Shown here piece after piece: positions 19,269 to 27,135 of a DNA stretch of 64,000 nucleotides. The stretch is from assembly GCF_029714365.1 (NCBI RefSeq), contig NZ_CP121660.1, forward strand, positions 1,054,001-1,118,000, given 5' to 3'. This DNA is from Sinorhizobium terangae (GTDB lineage: Bacteria > Pseudomonadota > Alphaproteobacteria > Rhizobiales > Rhizobiaceae). Each line of letters begins with the position of its first letter. Position 1 is the first letter of the stretch. The position numbers and the translations under genes were made by a program. The notes below the pieces were generated by a model. It was given only the letters and a program-made list of their open reading frames with translations. It was not told the DNA's origin and did no database searches.

Positions 19269-19290
19269 GACCTATACCGTCGCATAGGTC
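19269..19290. promoter_or_regulatory. Palindrome upstream of the AraC-type regulator
   Basis: GACCTAT and ATAGGTC form a perfect 7-base inverted repeat separated by 8 bases. It sits between the importer operon and the AraC-type gene, 100 bases upstream of that start. Its right half contains GCATAGGT, the reverse complement of the ACCTATGC motif found near the two-component genes and upstream of 6767. An operator is likely; the protein that binds it is unknown. Confidence 0.45.
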
Positions 19291-19390
19291 GACAGATACT
19301 ACGATACGGTGGAACGGCGCGAGGATATCGAGATCTAATCGTATTTGCTCTGTGCCATATGCTTATGGTGCGGCTGCGAATGGAGCAACC

Positions 19391-19975
19391 ATGGACCGCC
19401 TTATCCAGCCCAAGAATATCAATGAAACATCAATGGATCGGCCGGATAGGCGCGAACCTGTCGCAATCGTTCCCGGCCCTGCCCGCGTGCCTTCGTCAAT
19501 CGGGCTCGAATCCGAAGCCTTGCGTGACAGCAGGGATGTCCAGGCCGGAGCCGACACCAGCCACCCGATCGGTGGTATCCGCATCTATCCAGGCCAAGGC
19601 GACGGTGCGCTCAGCGACCGCCAGTTCGAGCGCGTCGTGGCCTATGTATCGCGCAACATGGATGGTCCGCTCAGGGTTCGTGAACTGGCTGCGGAGGTCG
19701 GACTTAGCCCCAGCCACTTCACCCGCGCATTCTCGGTGCGACTCGGAAAATCGCCCTACGCCTTCATCATGGAGCAGAGAATGCACCACGCCCGCAATCT
19801 GATGATGAACACCGGTCAGAAGCTGACCGAGATAGCCGGCAACTGCGGACTTGCGGATCAAGCACATCTCACACGTATGTTCAGGAGGTTCGAAGGCACG
19901 ACTCCGGCGAGATGGCGGCGCCTTCGCCGGTCGGATCCGAAGGCGGATTGTCAAACACTAGAGACGCAGGGCTGA
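19391..19975 (+). CDS. AraC-family transcriptional regulator
   Basis: A 194-residue regulator with a long, low-complexity N-terminus and a C-terminal AraC-type DNA-binding domain: two helix-turn-helix units (LRVRELAAEVGLSPSHFTRA and LTEIAGNCGLADQAHLTRMF) and the closing FEGTTPARWRR motif. There is no obvious sugar- or ligand-binding cupin, so the effector is unclear. The ATG at 19391 has GGAG six bases upstream; an upstream GTG at 19352 is less likely. It lies downstream of the ABC importer, in the same direction, and could regulate it or the MFS gene that follows. Confidence 0.82.
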   Translation: MDRLIQPKNINETSMDRPDRREPVAIVPGPARVPSSIGLESEALRDSRDVQAGADTSHPIGGIRIYPGQGDGALSDRQFERVVAYVSRNMDGPLRVRELAAEVGLSPSHFTRAFSVRLGKSPYAFIMEQRMHHARNLMMNTGQKLTEIAGNCGLADQAHLTRMFRRFEGTTPARWRRLRRSDPKADCQTLETQG

Positions 19976-20137
19976 TCGGCCCGTCTGAGACCTTCTTCAT
20001 TCTGAAGGAAGCCGGCGGCGCTGAATAGGCGCTCCAGCCCGCGCGGATTTTCCCTGTCGGACCGGTTCGCTGGCGCGCTGCCGAGGCACTATACCTGTGT
20101 ACACTGACGACGGTCTCCGAGAGATAGTATGCTATTA

Positions 20138-20264
20138 CATCATCACTCGCCGCCGCTTCCAGCAGGTGATGGTGCCCCGGTCCTCCCTCCGCAGTGGCAC
20201 GACAAACAAGACTGATCCGCATGATAGGGCCGTCTGAATCCTCCGCAGACGGCCCACTTTTTTG
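20138..20264 (+). ncRNA. Candidate trans-acting sRNA with CU-rich anti-Shine-Dalgarno motif
   Basis: A compact transcript of about 125 bases is suggested. A promoter-like pair (CTGACG at 20104-20109, TATGCT at 20128-20133, 18 apart) precedes a 9-base stem (20138-20146 with 20166-20174), then an unpaired TCCTCCCTCC (20181-20190), then a strong intrinsic terminator whose loop also holds TCCTCC. Rhizobial alpha-r14 family sRNAs have this plan, with CU-rich anti-Shine-Dalgarno sequences and a terminal hairpin; membership is inference from architecture. No open reading frame with a ribosome binding site was seen in the segment. Confidence 0.5.
20227..20263 (+). terminator. Rho-independent terminator
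   Basis: A perfect 10-base stem (20227-20236 with 20246-20255), a 9-base loop and then a run of six T (20258-20263). It lies 250 bases after the AraC stop, better placed to end a separate short transcript than the regulator mRNA. Confidence 0.8.
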
Positions 20265-20412
20265 TTCCCAGCGAAAGCCGGCGATGTGTGGCGGCGGTGA
20301 AGCTTGAGCGCCGTACACATTGTGTAGACAGAGCGCGCATGAAGGCTATACTGCCGCCCTCGTTGCTTGAGGGCGCAACCTGAATTCGAAAAGCCTCTCC
20401 CGTAGGGAATTC

Positions 20413-21612
20413 GTGGCACTCGTAGCTGCCCTTATGGCCATCGAGGCGCTAGCGCTCGACATCATGCTGCCGGCGCTGCCAGATATCGGCGCTGCGTTCC
20501 AGGTCGCTGATCCAAACGACCGCTCGCTTGTCCTGACGATGTTTCTTATCGGCTTCGGCTTGCCGCAAGTGGTGTTCGGACCGCTCTGCGATCGTTTCGG
20601 CCGCCGCCGGCCAATATTGATCGGTATCGCCGTCTATATCGCCTGCGCGCTGGCTTCGGCCGCCGTGCGCGACTTTTCAGAGCTGCTTTCGCTTCGTTTT
20701 GCCCAAGGGGTGGCCGCGGCGGCGATCCGCGTCGGAATGATTTCGGCGGTGCGCGACCGATATGAGGGCGCTGCGATGTCGGAGGTCGTCTCGGTTGCCC
20801 TATCGATCTTCCTGCTCATTCCTCTTTTTATGCCCGGTGTCGGGCAGATCATCCTTCTGGTGGGGCCATGGGAGTTGATCTTCGTCGCCATGGGCGGCCT
20901 TGCGGCGATGATCGGAGTGTGGACCTTCCTGCGCATGCCGGAAACCCTGGCGCTCGCAAGCCGCCGACCACTCGACTTCACGAGCGTGGTGGATGGCTTT
21001 GCCATCGTGATCCGCAACCGGACCGGGTTCAGCTACGGGCTGTCCGGCATGTTCCTGCTCGGAATTATCTTCGCACTGATTAATACGTCACAGCAGGTGT
21101 ATGTCGATATCTATGGGCTCGGTCCTTATTACCCGCTCGCCTTTGCCGCCATGCCCGGGGCCGCAATCGTCGGGTTCCTGGTCAATTCGCATCTTGTGGC
21201 AAGGTTCGGAATGCGCCGGCTGGCGCATGGCGCAATGCTCCTCTTTCTTGCCGGGAGCGTTGCCTGGCTTGCAATGGTCCAGCTTGCAACACCGCCGCTT
21301 TGGCTGTTTTCGCTCATGATCGTGCTGGTCACTCCCATGGTCGCGTTTGGTTTTCCCAATACCGGGGCGCTCGCGATGGAACCGCTCGGGGAAGTCGCCG
21401 GAACGGCGTCCGCCATCTTCGGCGCCATCCAGACCGTTGGCGGGGCGATCCTCGGCTGGGCGGTGGCGCAGTCCTTCGACGGAACACTGACGCCGGTGAT
21501 CGCGAGCCTCTGCATCTTCGGCACCTGCGTGCTCGCCTGCTTCCTGGTCGCCGAGAAGGGTCGGCTGTTTGGCGACGGAACGGTGCAGAACGCACCTGCG
21601 GCGGACGCCTGA
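20413..21612 (+). CDS. MFS efflux transporter (Bcr/CflA-like)
   Basis: A 399-residue 12-span drug:H+ antiporter. The MFS motif A is visible (GPLCDRFGRRRP), and the N-terminal ALDIMLPALPDIG segment is typical of Bcr/CflA multidrug exporters. The GTG at 20413 gives a start that clips the usual short N-terminal extension: the frame stays open 11 codons further to a CTG at 20380, giving LSRREFVAL, which matches the form of relatives. The true start may therefore be that CTG. It stands alone, downstream of the candidate sRNA. Confidence 0.85.
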   Translation: MALVAALMAIEALALDIMLPALPDIGAAFQVADPNDRSLVLTMFLIGFGLPQVVFGPLCDRFGRRRPILIGIAVYIACALASAAVRDFSELLSLRFAQGVAAAAIRVGMISAVRDRYEGAAMSEVVSVALSIFLLIPLFMPGVGQIILLVGPWELIFVAMGGLAAMIGVWTFLRMPETLALASRRPLDFTSVVDGFAIVIRNRTGFSYGLSGMFLLGIIFALINTSQQVYVDIYGLGPYYPLAFAAMPGAAIVGFLVNSHLVARFGMRRLAHGAMLLFLAGSVAWLAMVQLATPPLWLFSLMIVLVTPMVAFGFPNTGALAMEPLGEVAGTASAIFGAIQTVGGAILGWAVAQSFDGTLTPVIASLCIFGTCVLACFLVAEKGRLFGDGTVQNAPAADA

Positions 21613-21692
21613 TCGAACCCCGAAAGCGAATTTCCCATTTGTTAACCAAATTTGCTCATTGTCCGTGGCTCGACCAAAGAACCTCGGAGCAC

Positions 21693-21809
21693 ATGATGAG
21701 CTACGATTGGACCGGCGAGCGGACACGCCGAACGAGGATGCGGAGGATCAGTGGATTGGTCCTGATAACCGCCGCGATCATCGCCGTTGCAGCGGCCCTG
21801 TCCATGTAA
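21693..21809 (+). CDS. Small single-span membrane peptide
   Basis: A 38-residue open frame with a basic N-terminus (TGERTRRTRMRR) and one hydrophobic helix (ISGLVLITAAIIAVAAALSM), an N-in membrane peptide by the positive-inside rule. TCGGAG lies just before the paired ATGs (21693 and 21696). Short basic-plus-helix peptides of this form are common in rhizobia but have no known role. It follows the MFS gene by 80 bases and may be independent. Confidence 0.45.
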   Translation: MMSYDWTGERTRRTRMRRISGLVLITAAIIAVAAALSM

Positions 21810-21837
21810 TGCGCGTCGCGCTCAATCGGACTCGTGT

Positions 21838-21926
21838 GACGCGCTTTAGGTCATTGATTTCATGCATCGTTGCCCGAAACCGCTGCACACTTTTGGCCGA
21901 CAATGCATTAGGCTCAGGACCTGAGC
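21838..21926. repeat. Rhizobial intergenic palindromic element
   Basis: An imperfect inverted repeat with ATGCAT at both ends (21862-21867 and 21903-21908), preceded by GCGCTTTAGGTCATTGATTT and followed by a small hairpin (GGCTCAG/CTGAGCC). From memory, elements of this form recur between genes in Rhizobiaceae. The rest of the 21810-22227 gap shows no gene. Confidence 0.5.
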
Positions 21927-22227
21927 CCAGCAGCCGGTCGCGGCAATGCGAACTTCGGCTGGCCCCACTCCGGGATGGCGGCGGAGGTGCCCGATACGGC
22001 CGTCGGTAAGCGGCTTCGAGTCAATGTGGAGTGCGGGGCCACCGTTCGGCGGGCGAGCGCGTCCACTTCTTCATGCCAGCCTCTTCATCACCAAATCCTC
22101 GCTGAGGCCGACTGACAGCACAGGCTACCCATACTCAGGTGTGGCTCGTTCGCCAACGCGCCTCAACATAGAGTCCGCGACGTCACTCGTGACCGACACA
22201 GTCGATCACGCAAAACAGGAGCGCGTC

Positions 22228-23190
22228 ATGTCGCAGGCAGAAACAAAACCCCGTACGAATGGTCAGCAGGAGAAAAACATGAGCTTGGTCAAGACCTCAC
22301 ATCCGGGTAGACCCGAAGAGCTGGTTCCGTCGCGCTATGCGGTGCAGATCGGCGAGATCGAGGTGGTCGTGATCAGCGATGGGGTGCTACCGCTCCCGAC
22401 CAAGATGTTGGGACACAACGCCGCCCCGGCCGCCCGGGCGGCCTGGCTGGACGAAATGTTCCTGCCCCCGGACGCTTTCGACTGGGCGCTGAATGTGGTC
22501 CTGGTGCGCAGCGGCGACCGGACCATACTTATCGACGCCGGGCTAGGCTTGGACCCGAACTTGAACCTGCCGCGGGCCGGGCAGCTGATCAAGCGACTGG
22601 AAGGCGCCGGCATCGATCTTGGCTCCGTGACCGACGTGGTGCTGACCCACTTGCACATGGACCACATTGGCGGGCTGCTCGTCAACGGGGTGAAGGAGCA
22701 GTTGCGTCCGGACCTGCGGATCCACCTGGCGGCCGCAGAAGTCAAGTTCTGGGAGGCGCCCGATTTCTCCCACGCGGTCATGCCCGACGGCTTCCCGGAC
22801 GCGCTGCGGGCGACCGCCAAGCGGTTTCTGAGCGTATACCACAATCAACTGCAGCAGTTCGAGGATGAGTACGAGGTGGCGCCGGGCGTGGTCGCTACTC
22901 GCACCGGCGGCCACACCCCGGGGCACTGTGTCGTCCGCGTGGCTTCCGGCGGCGACCGGCTGATGTTCGCCGGCGACGCCGTGTTCGCGGTCGGGTTCGA
23001 GCACCCCGACTGGTACAATGGCTTCGAACACGACCCCGAGGAGGCGGCCCGCGTTCGGACCGGTCTTTTCAAGGAGCTTGCGGCGACCAGATCGTTGCTG
23101 GTGGCCACCCACCTGCCGTTCCCGTCCGTCGGTCGGGTGGCGGTCGATGGCGACCACTTCCGTTGGGTACCGGTCTTCTGGGACTACTGA
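22228..23190 (+). CDS. Metallo-beta-lactamase-fold hydrolase
   Basis: A 320-residue enzyme of the MBL superfamily with the dinuclear metal motif THLHMDHIGG (HxHxDH), a later His in GGHTPGHC, the bridging Asp in FAGDAVF and a C-terminal His. Such proteins include lactonases and other hydrolases; an N-acyl-homoserine lactonase is possible but not shown. AGGAG precedes the ATG at 22228; a second Met at residue 18 is an alternative. No signal peptide, so cytosolic. A strong hairpin follows the stop. Confidence 0.82.
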   Translation: MSQAETKPRTNGQQEKNMSLVKTSHPGRPEELVPSRYAVQIGEIEVVVISDGVLPLPTKMLGHNAAPAARAAWLDEMFLPPDAFDWALNVVLVRSGDRTILIDAGLGLDPNLNLPRAGQLIKRLEGAGIDLGSVTDVVLTHLHMDHIGGLLVNGVKEQLRPDLRIHLAAAEVKFWEAPDFSHAVMPDGFPDALRATAKRFLSVYHNQLQQFEDEYEVAPGVVATRTGGHTPGHCVVRVASGGDRLMFAGDAVFAVGFEHPDWYNGFEHDPEEAARVRTGLFKELAATRSLLVATHLPFPSVGRVAVDGDHFRWVPVFWDY

Positions 23191-23218
23191 CAGCTTATTG
23201 GGCTAGGGCCAAACTACA

Positions 23219-23248
23219 ACGCCGCGCGTCCAATCGGACGCGCGGCGT
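23219..23248 (+). terminator. Strong hairpin after the MBL-fold gene
   Basis: A perfect 13-base GC-rich stem (23219-23231 with 23236-23248) and a four-base loop, 28 bases after the stop at 23190. There is no good T run, so it may end transcription poorly or protect the 3' end. Confidence 0.55.
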
Positions 23249-23331
23249 AGCACTTTGAATTGCTGCATGATTTTGTCGCTAATGATCTGGTGTCGGCGGC
23301 CGTGCGGCAGCTCGCCTGATGCGGGATCTCT

Positions 23332-23799
23332 TCATGTAGCGCGGGCCAGGCGATGCACGAGACCTCGCCGGCCGCGTTCCATCACGACTGCATGGTTCCA
23401 GCTGAAGACAGGTTTCAGGATGAATGAAAGTCTGATCATCCAGGGCTTGGTGACCCTGACGATCCAGTCGTAGCGGACATTGCATTTCGAGCCATCGGGT
23501 TGCAACGTCCATCGACCAAGCCCCTCGAGCTCGCCGCGGGCTCTCCCCTCGATGATGGATAGCGGCACGATCCTGGTGGTTTCGATTTCGAAGGCGAGGT
23601 CATAAGGCAATGCCGTGGACCATCTCATCCGATGGACGGCGCCGATGCCGGCCTCGTCGCCTTCGCGCAGAAGCGTGACCTCTTTCACCGTGGGCCACCA
23701 TTCCGGCCAGGTTTCGGGCGCATTCAGCAACCGCCAGACATCCTCGACCGAGGCGTCGATGGTCCATGTCGTAACGAGCTGAAATTCGGTGGACGGCAT
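23332..23799 (-). CDS. SRPBCC-family (polyketide cyclase/START-like) protein
   Basis: A 155-residue helix-grip protein: the N-terminus (TTWTIDASVEDVWRLLNAPE, then WPEWWPTV) is the usual first strand and helix of SRPBCC proteins, which bind hydrophobic ligands in a cavity. No catalytic residues can be named, so the ligand is unknown. It is transcribed away from the nitrogen-oxide genes and convergent with the MBL-fold gene. Confidence 0.75.
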   Translation of the reverse strand: MPSTEFQLVTTWTIDASVEDVWRLLNAPETWPEWWPTVKEVTLLREGDEAGIGAVHRMRWSTALPYDLAFEIETTRIVPLSIIEGRARGELEGLGRWTLQPDGSKCNVRYDWIVRVTKPWMIRLSFILKPVFSWNHAVVMERGRRGLVHRLARAT

Positions 23800-23916
23800 T
23801 CAGTCTCCCGGCAGGCGAACGAGTGAGCTTCATTCTGACTTCATCGGCTCACGTGATCCAGCTTGATCGCTCAGTTCTGATTTGTCCAACCGGTCCATTC
23901 GCCTGCTTGTGCCTGT

Positions 23917-23930
23917 TTGCGCGGGCACAA
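23917..23930. promoter_or_regulatory. NnrR/FNR-type box upstream of scdA-nnrS
   Basis: TTGCG-CGGG-CACAA matches the TTGCG-N4-CACAA consensus recalled for NnrR, the NO-responsive Crp/FNR relative that controls denitrification and nnrS genes in alphaproteobacteria. It lies 123 bases before the scdA ATG, a plausible activator position. Confidence 0.6.
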
Positions 23931-24052
23931 AGACGAAACGGCGCCTTCTCCGACAAAATGGCGAGCACATCTCGATGTTGGATCATCGGCCGGCTCCAGT
24001 CCCGGCATCGTCGGCTCGAAAGATCCAGCGCCAACAGATCAAGGAACAGATC

Positions 24053-24711
24053 ATGACCGGAATAAGCCTCGACCAGACAGTCGCAACGATCGCAGCGGAA
24101 TTGCCAGGGGCGGCGGAACTTTTCCGCCGCCATGACATCAGCTTTTGTTGCGGCGGCAACCTGCGGCTCTCGGAAGCTGCCGTCAAGGCCGGGCTCGCAC
24201 CGTCGACGTTGCTTTCCGAACTTGAGACATTGGTGGAGGCGGCAAGACGGGATGCGCCTGAAGAGACCGCTGACCTCATCGCGCATACCTCGCCAGATAT
24301 CACGAAACGCACCGCTCGGAACTGACCTGGCTAATTCCGCTCGCACAGAAGGTGGAGCGCGTACATGCCGACCATCCGTCGGCACCGATCGGGCTTTCAC
24401 AGGCGCTGGAGGCTCTGCGGAACCAACTCGAAGGCCATATGGTGAAGGAAGAACTGGTTCTCTTCCCGATGATGCGGTCCGGCGGCAACGAGACGATCAT
24501 GCATCCGATTACGCAGATGCGGCATGAGCATGATGACGAGGCGGAGCACCTCCGGACGATCGAGCATCTGACCCATGGCCTCTCGCTGCCGGCTGGAGCC
24601 TGTGGCTCGTGGACTGCGCTCTATACGGGGCTGCGCAAGTTTACCGATGACCTCGTCGCCCATATGCATCTCGAAAACGCCGTGCTGTTTCCTCGTTTCG
24701 AACCGGCATGA
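24053..24711 (+). pseudogene. scdA: Iron-sulfur repair di-iron protein (ScdA/Ric/YtfE), frameshifted
   Basis: The first frame gives the N-terminal ScdA domain (LPGAAELFRRHDISFCCGGN, with the CC pair) and runs out at 24325. From about 24295 the next frame continues the family: RYHETHRSELTWLIPLAQKV, then the hemerythrin-like helices with di-iron His/Glu (LEGHMVKEELVLFPMM, MRHEHDDEAEHL, HMHLENAVLFPRF). One base is missing near 24290-24295. Total length (about 219 residues) fits the family, so the loss is recent or a sequencing error. The protein repairs nitrosylated Fe-S clusters. The end overlaps nnrS (ATGA). Confidence 0.75.
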
Positions 24712-25904
24712 CGGGTCGGATGACGAGTGCCGCTCCGAAGATTAGGATATCCATCTGGCAGGCGCCTTACCGCCCCTTGTTTCTTCTGGCGGGATTATGG
24801 GCGTTGGTCGCGCCCGCAGTCTGGCTGCTTCCAGCGGGAACAGGTCCGGAGCCCGTCGCCTGGCACCGCCATGAACTTCTCTTCGGCATGACCAGTGCTG
24901 CGGCGGGAGGCTACCTCTTGACAGCCTTGCCTTCCTGGACGAAAAGCCGCCCCGTCTCGCCCATCGTCACGGTCTTCGTCACCTGCCTCTGGTGCGCCGC
25001 CCGTATGACGGCAGCATTTTCGGACCCGTTGCCGTTTATCGCTGCGGCAATAGGAGCAACCGCCTATTTCGTCTGCCTGACAGTGATCCTGATGCATGGC
25101 GTGGTGTCCTCCAGGGCCTGGCATCGGCTCTGGGCGCCGCTCGGCATGGCCGCGCTCGGTGCAAACGCCCTGTCCCTTGTCGATCGAGGTGTGAGCCCCA
25201 TAAGCACGCCGCTTTTGTATGTTGTCCTGATAATTCTGATCGGCGGACGTGCAGTGCCTGCTTTTACCCGTCGATGGCTCGACAGGACTGGTGCAGGGCC
25301 CCTTCGCGATCGCCCGGCGCTTTCGTACCTGGCGATAGCCGGCGTACTTGCCACCGCCTCGATCGAAGCTGTCCATCAGCATCAGACATCGGGTTACGTG
25401 CTGATGTCTTCGGGTGGTTTGCTGCTGCTGCAAATGAGGGCATGGCAAAGTGTCAGCACCTATCGTTATCCTGCCTTGTTCGTGTTGCATCTTGCGTTTG
25501 CCTGGACGCCGGCGGGTCTCGTTCTGAACGGTCTGGCGGTCGTCTTTCCCGATCGGATTCCGGCTGCCGCCGCTCTGCATGCGCTGACCATGGGTGCGAT
25601 GGGAACGATGATGGCCGCCGTGATGATGCGCTCGGCCATGAGACGAAATGGAGAGGCCTTGGTCACCAATGGGACCATGGCGTGTGCATTCGGCCTCGTG
25701 ACTCTTTCAGCGCTGCTGCGCATTCTCGCCGGATTGCCGATCGACGCGCATTTCAATCTTATGGTTGCGTCCGCGATCTGCTGGATGGCCGCTTGGGCGC
25801 TTTTCCTCGCCGTCTACATACCGGGCCTGACTGGTCCTGTTCCGAGGCCGGTGTTCAGCGCAGCAATCGGCAACCGCGGCGCACGCGCCGATAGCAACGA
25901 CTGA
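24708..25904 (+). CDS. nnrS: NnrS family haem-copper membrane protein
   Basis: A 398-residue polytopic membrane protein of the NnrS family (about 12 spans), linked to NO tolerance and denitrification. Characteristic segments are the N-terminal APYRPLFLLAGLWAL, WHRHELLFGM (with His residues proposed to bind metal), GGYLLTALPSWT, GGRAVPAFT and LHALTMGAMG. The start overlaps the scdA stop (ATGA, 24708-24711), so the pair is translationally coupled. Expression probably comes from the NnrR-type box at 23917. Confidence 0.9.
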   Translation: MTGRMTSAAPKIRISIWQAPYRPLFLLAGLWALVAPAVWLLPAGTGPEPVAWHRHELLFGMTSAAAGGYLLTALPSWTKSRPVSPIVTVFVTCLWCAARMTAAFSDPLPFIAAAIGATAYFVCLTVILMHGVVSSRAWHRLWAPLGMAALGANALSLVDRGVSPISTPLLYVVLIILIGGRAVPAFTRRWLDRTGAGPLRDRPALSYLAIAGVLATASIEAVHQHQTSGYVLMSSGGLLLLQMRAWQSVSTYRYPALFVLHLAFAWTPAGLVLNGLAVVFPDRIPAAAALHALTMGAMGTMMAAVMMRSAMRRNGEALVTNGTMACAFGLVTLSALLRILAGLPIDAHFNLMVASAICWMAAWALFLAVYIPGLTGPVPRPVFSAAIGNRGARADSND

Positions 25905-25915
25905 ACCGCAGTGAA

Positions 25916-26188
25916 ATGCCAATGTACATAGAACGCAATCAAAGCGGAGACTTCATACTGGAATCAAGCGAGCTCGCAGAGCGGTTCGGGCTGTCGAGCG
26001 ACGAGTTCCGCCAACATCTGAGGAGGGGCTCGGTGATGAGCATGGTCGAGCGCGGCGAGGCCGAGGATGCCGGCACGTGCCGCCTCAGCGTAAGGCTCGG
26101 AAACCGGATGTGGCGCGCCATCCTGGACGACCAGGGTCGGGTCGCGAGCGAAGAAATGACAATTCTTCGCAGCCGCGGGCGGCCCTGA
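25916..26188 (+). CDS. Small DUF6522 protein
   Basis: A 90-residue protein with the pattern of DUF6522: an N-terminal FILESSELAERFGLSSDEFR helix-turn segment, SMVERGEAEDAG and RLSVRLGNRMWRAILDDQG. Members often sit beside denitrification genes, as here after nnrS (11-base gap). Function is not known. The first ATG (25916) and the one two codons on (25922) are both possible. Confidence 0.7.
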   Translation: MPMYIERNQSGDFILESSELAERFGLSSDEFRQHLRRGSVMSMVERGEAEDAGTCRLSVRLGNRMWRAILDDQGRVASEEMTILRSRGRP

Positions 26189-26300
26189 CCCTCGGCACAG
26201 GACCGCACTCCTCTTGGCTGCGCGCCCATTCGGTTGAAGCGGCCGAGCGAGCTGAGCATCTTTTGCGGGAACCGCTGCCGAGTCGCCTCTCCTGCAGCAC

Positions 26301-26471
26301 GTGCCAGACAACGTCTCCGAGCGGCTGGTCCCGCTTTGTGAGTTCCTACTCGATTGCTACCTAGACTGCGCCGAACGCGAGCGCACGGAGGCGGAACGGA
26401 AGCAGGCGCAGACGTTTGCGGGCGACATGATCCGATGTCTGCAGGACATACGCGCCCTTCCGCCCTGGTAA
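26301..26471 (+). CDS. Possible small unknown protein
   Basis: An open frame of at least 56 residues from a GTG, high in G/C at third positions and encoding an amphipathic, helix-rich acidic/basic sequence (NVSERLVPLCEFLLDCYLDC, then RKQAQTFAGDMIRC) ending LPPW. No clear ribosome binding site; the frame is open upstream to 26244. It lies between DUF6522 and pseudoazurin. It may be a real small gene or the tail of a decayed one. Confidence 0.3.
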   Translation: MPDNVSERLVPLCEFLLDCYLDCAERERTEAERKQAQTFAGDMIRCLQDIRALPPW

Positions 26472-26540
26472 GCGCATCTGAGTCACCGTCTTTCGGCTGC
26501 ATGGAAACCAAAGGTTGCGTCGTTCTGACGCGAGCCAAAT

Positions 26541-26554
26541 TTGCGTTATGTCAA
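26541..26554. promoter_or_regulatory. NnrR/FNR-type box upstream of pseudoazurin
   Basis: TTGCG-TTAT-GTCAA, a TTG-N8-CAA site with 8 of 10 positions of the NnrR-type consensus, 80 bases before the pseudoazurin ATG. Confidence 0.5.
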
Positions 26555-26633
26555 AGAACGAACGGACCACACGGCTTAGTCATCGTCCCTGCAAGGCGCC
26601 CATGCGGGGTGTCTTCCAGCAAGGAGAATTGCA

Positions 26634-27071
26634 ATGCGTTCCATGACCAAGTTTCTCGTCGGTGCAGCGTTCCTGAGTGTCTTGAGCGTTCCCGTTTTTG
26701 CCGCCGATCATGAGATCAAGATGCTCAACAAGGGCACGGACGGCGTGATGGTCTTCGAGCCGTCGGTACTCAAGGCCAGCCCCGGTGATACCGTGACCTT
26801 TGTGCCTACGGACAAGGGGCACAATGCGGAAACGGTCAAGGATATGATCCCGCAGGGTGCCGAAGCGTTCAAAGGGAAGATAAACGAAACGCTTAAAGTG
26901 ACCCTGACCGAGCAAGGCATCTATGTGGTCAAATGCACGCCTCACTTCAGCATGGGCATGGTTGCCGTCGTTGTCGTCGGTGACGCACCAGCCAATGTCG
27001 AGCAAGTCAAGGCGGCAAAGTTCCCGAAGAAGGCGCGTGAACGGGTCGACGCCGCGCTCAGCAAGCTTTGA
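26634..27071 (+). CDS. paz: Pseudoazurin (periplasmic blue copper protein)
   Basis: A 145-residue cupredoxin that carries electrons to copper nitrite reductase or nitrous oxide reductase in denitrifiers. The signal peptide ends near VFAAD. All four type-1 copper ligands are in place: His63 (KGHNAE), Cys101 and His104 (KCTPH) and Met109 (FSMGM); the 38-residue His-Cys and 5-residue His-Met spacings match pseudoazurin. AAGGAG precedes the gene. No nitrite or nitrous oxide reductase is in the window, so its partner is elsewhere in the genome. Confidence 0.92.
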   Translation: MRSMTKFLVGAAFLSVLSVPVFAADHEIKMLNKGTDGVMVFEPSVLKASPGDTVTFVPTDKGHNAETVKDMIPQGAEAFKGKINETLKVTLTEQGIYVVKCTPHFSMGMVAVVVVGDAPANVEQVKAAKFPKKARERVDAALSKL

Positions 27072-27135
27072 GCCTTCGTAAGGATGCGACCACGGCGAAG
27101 CAAGATGTCGGCGTGATCGCAGGGATGGGCGCGGG

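Noticed and set aside
22228..23190. Specific call of N-acyl-homoserine lactonase for the MBL-fold enzyme
   Set aside because: The HxHxDH motif is shared by many MBL-fold families and the remaining residues do not settle the substrate.
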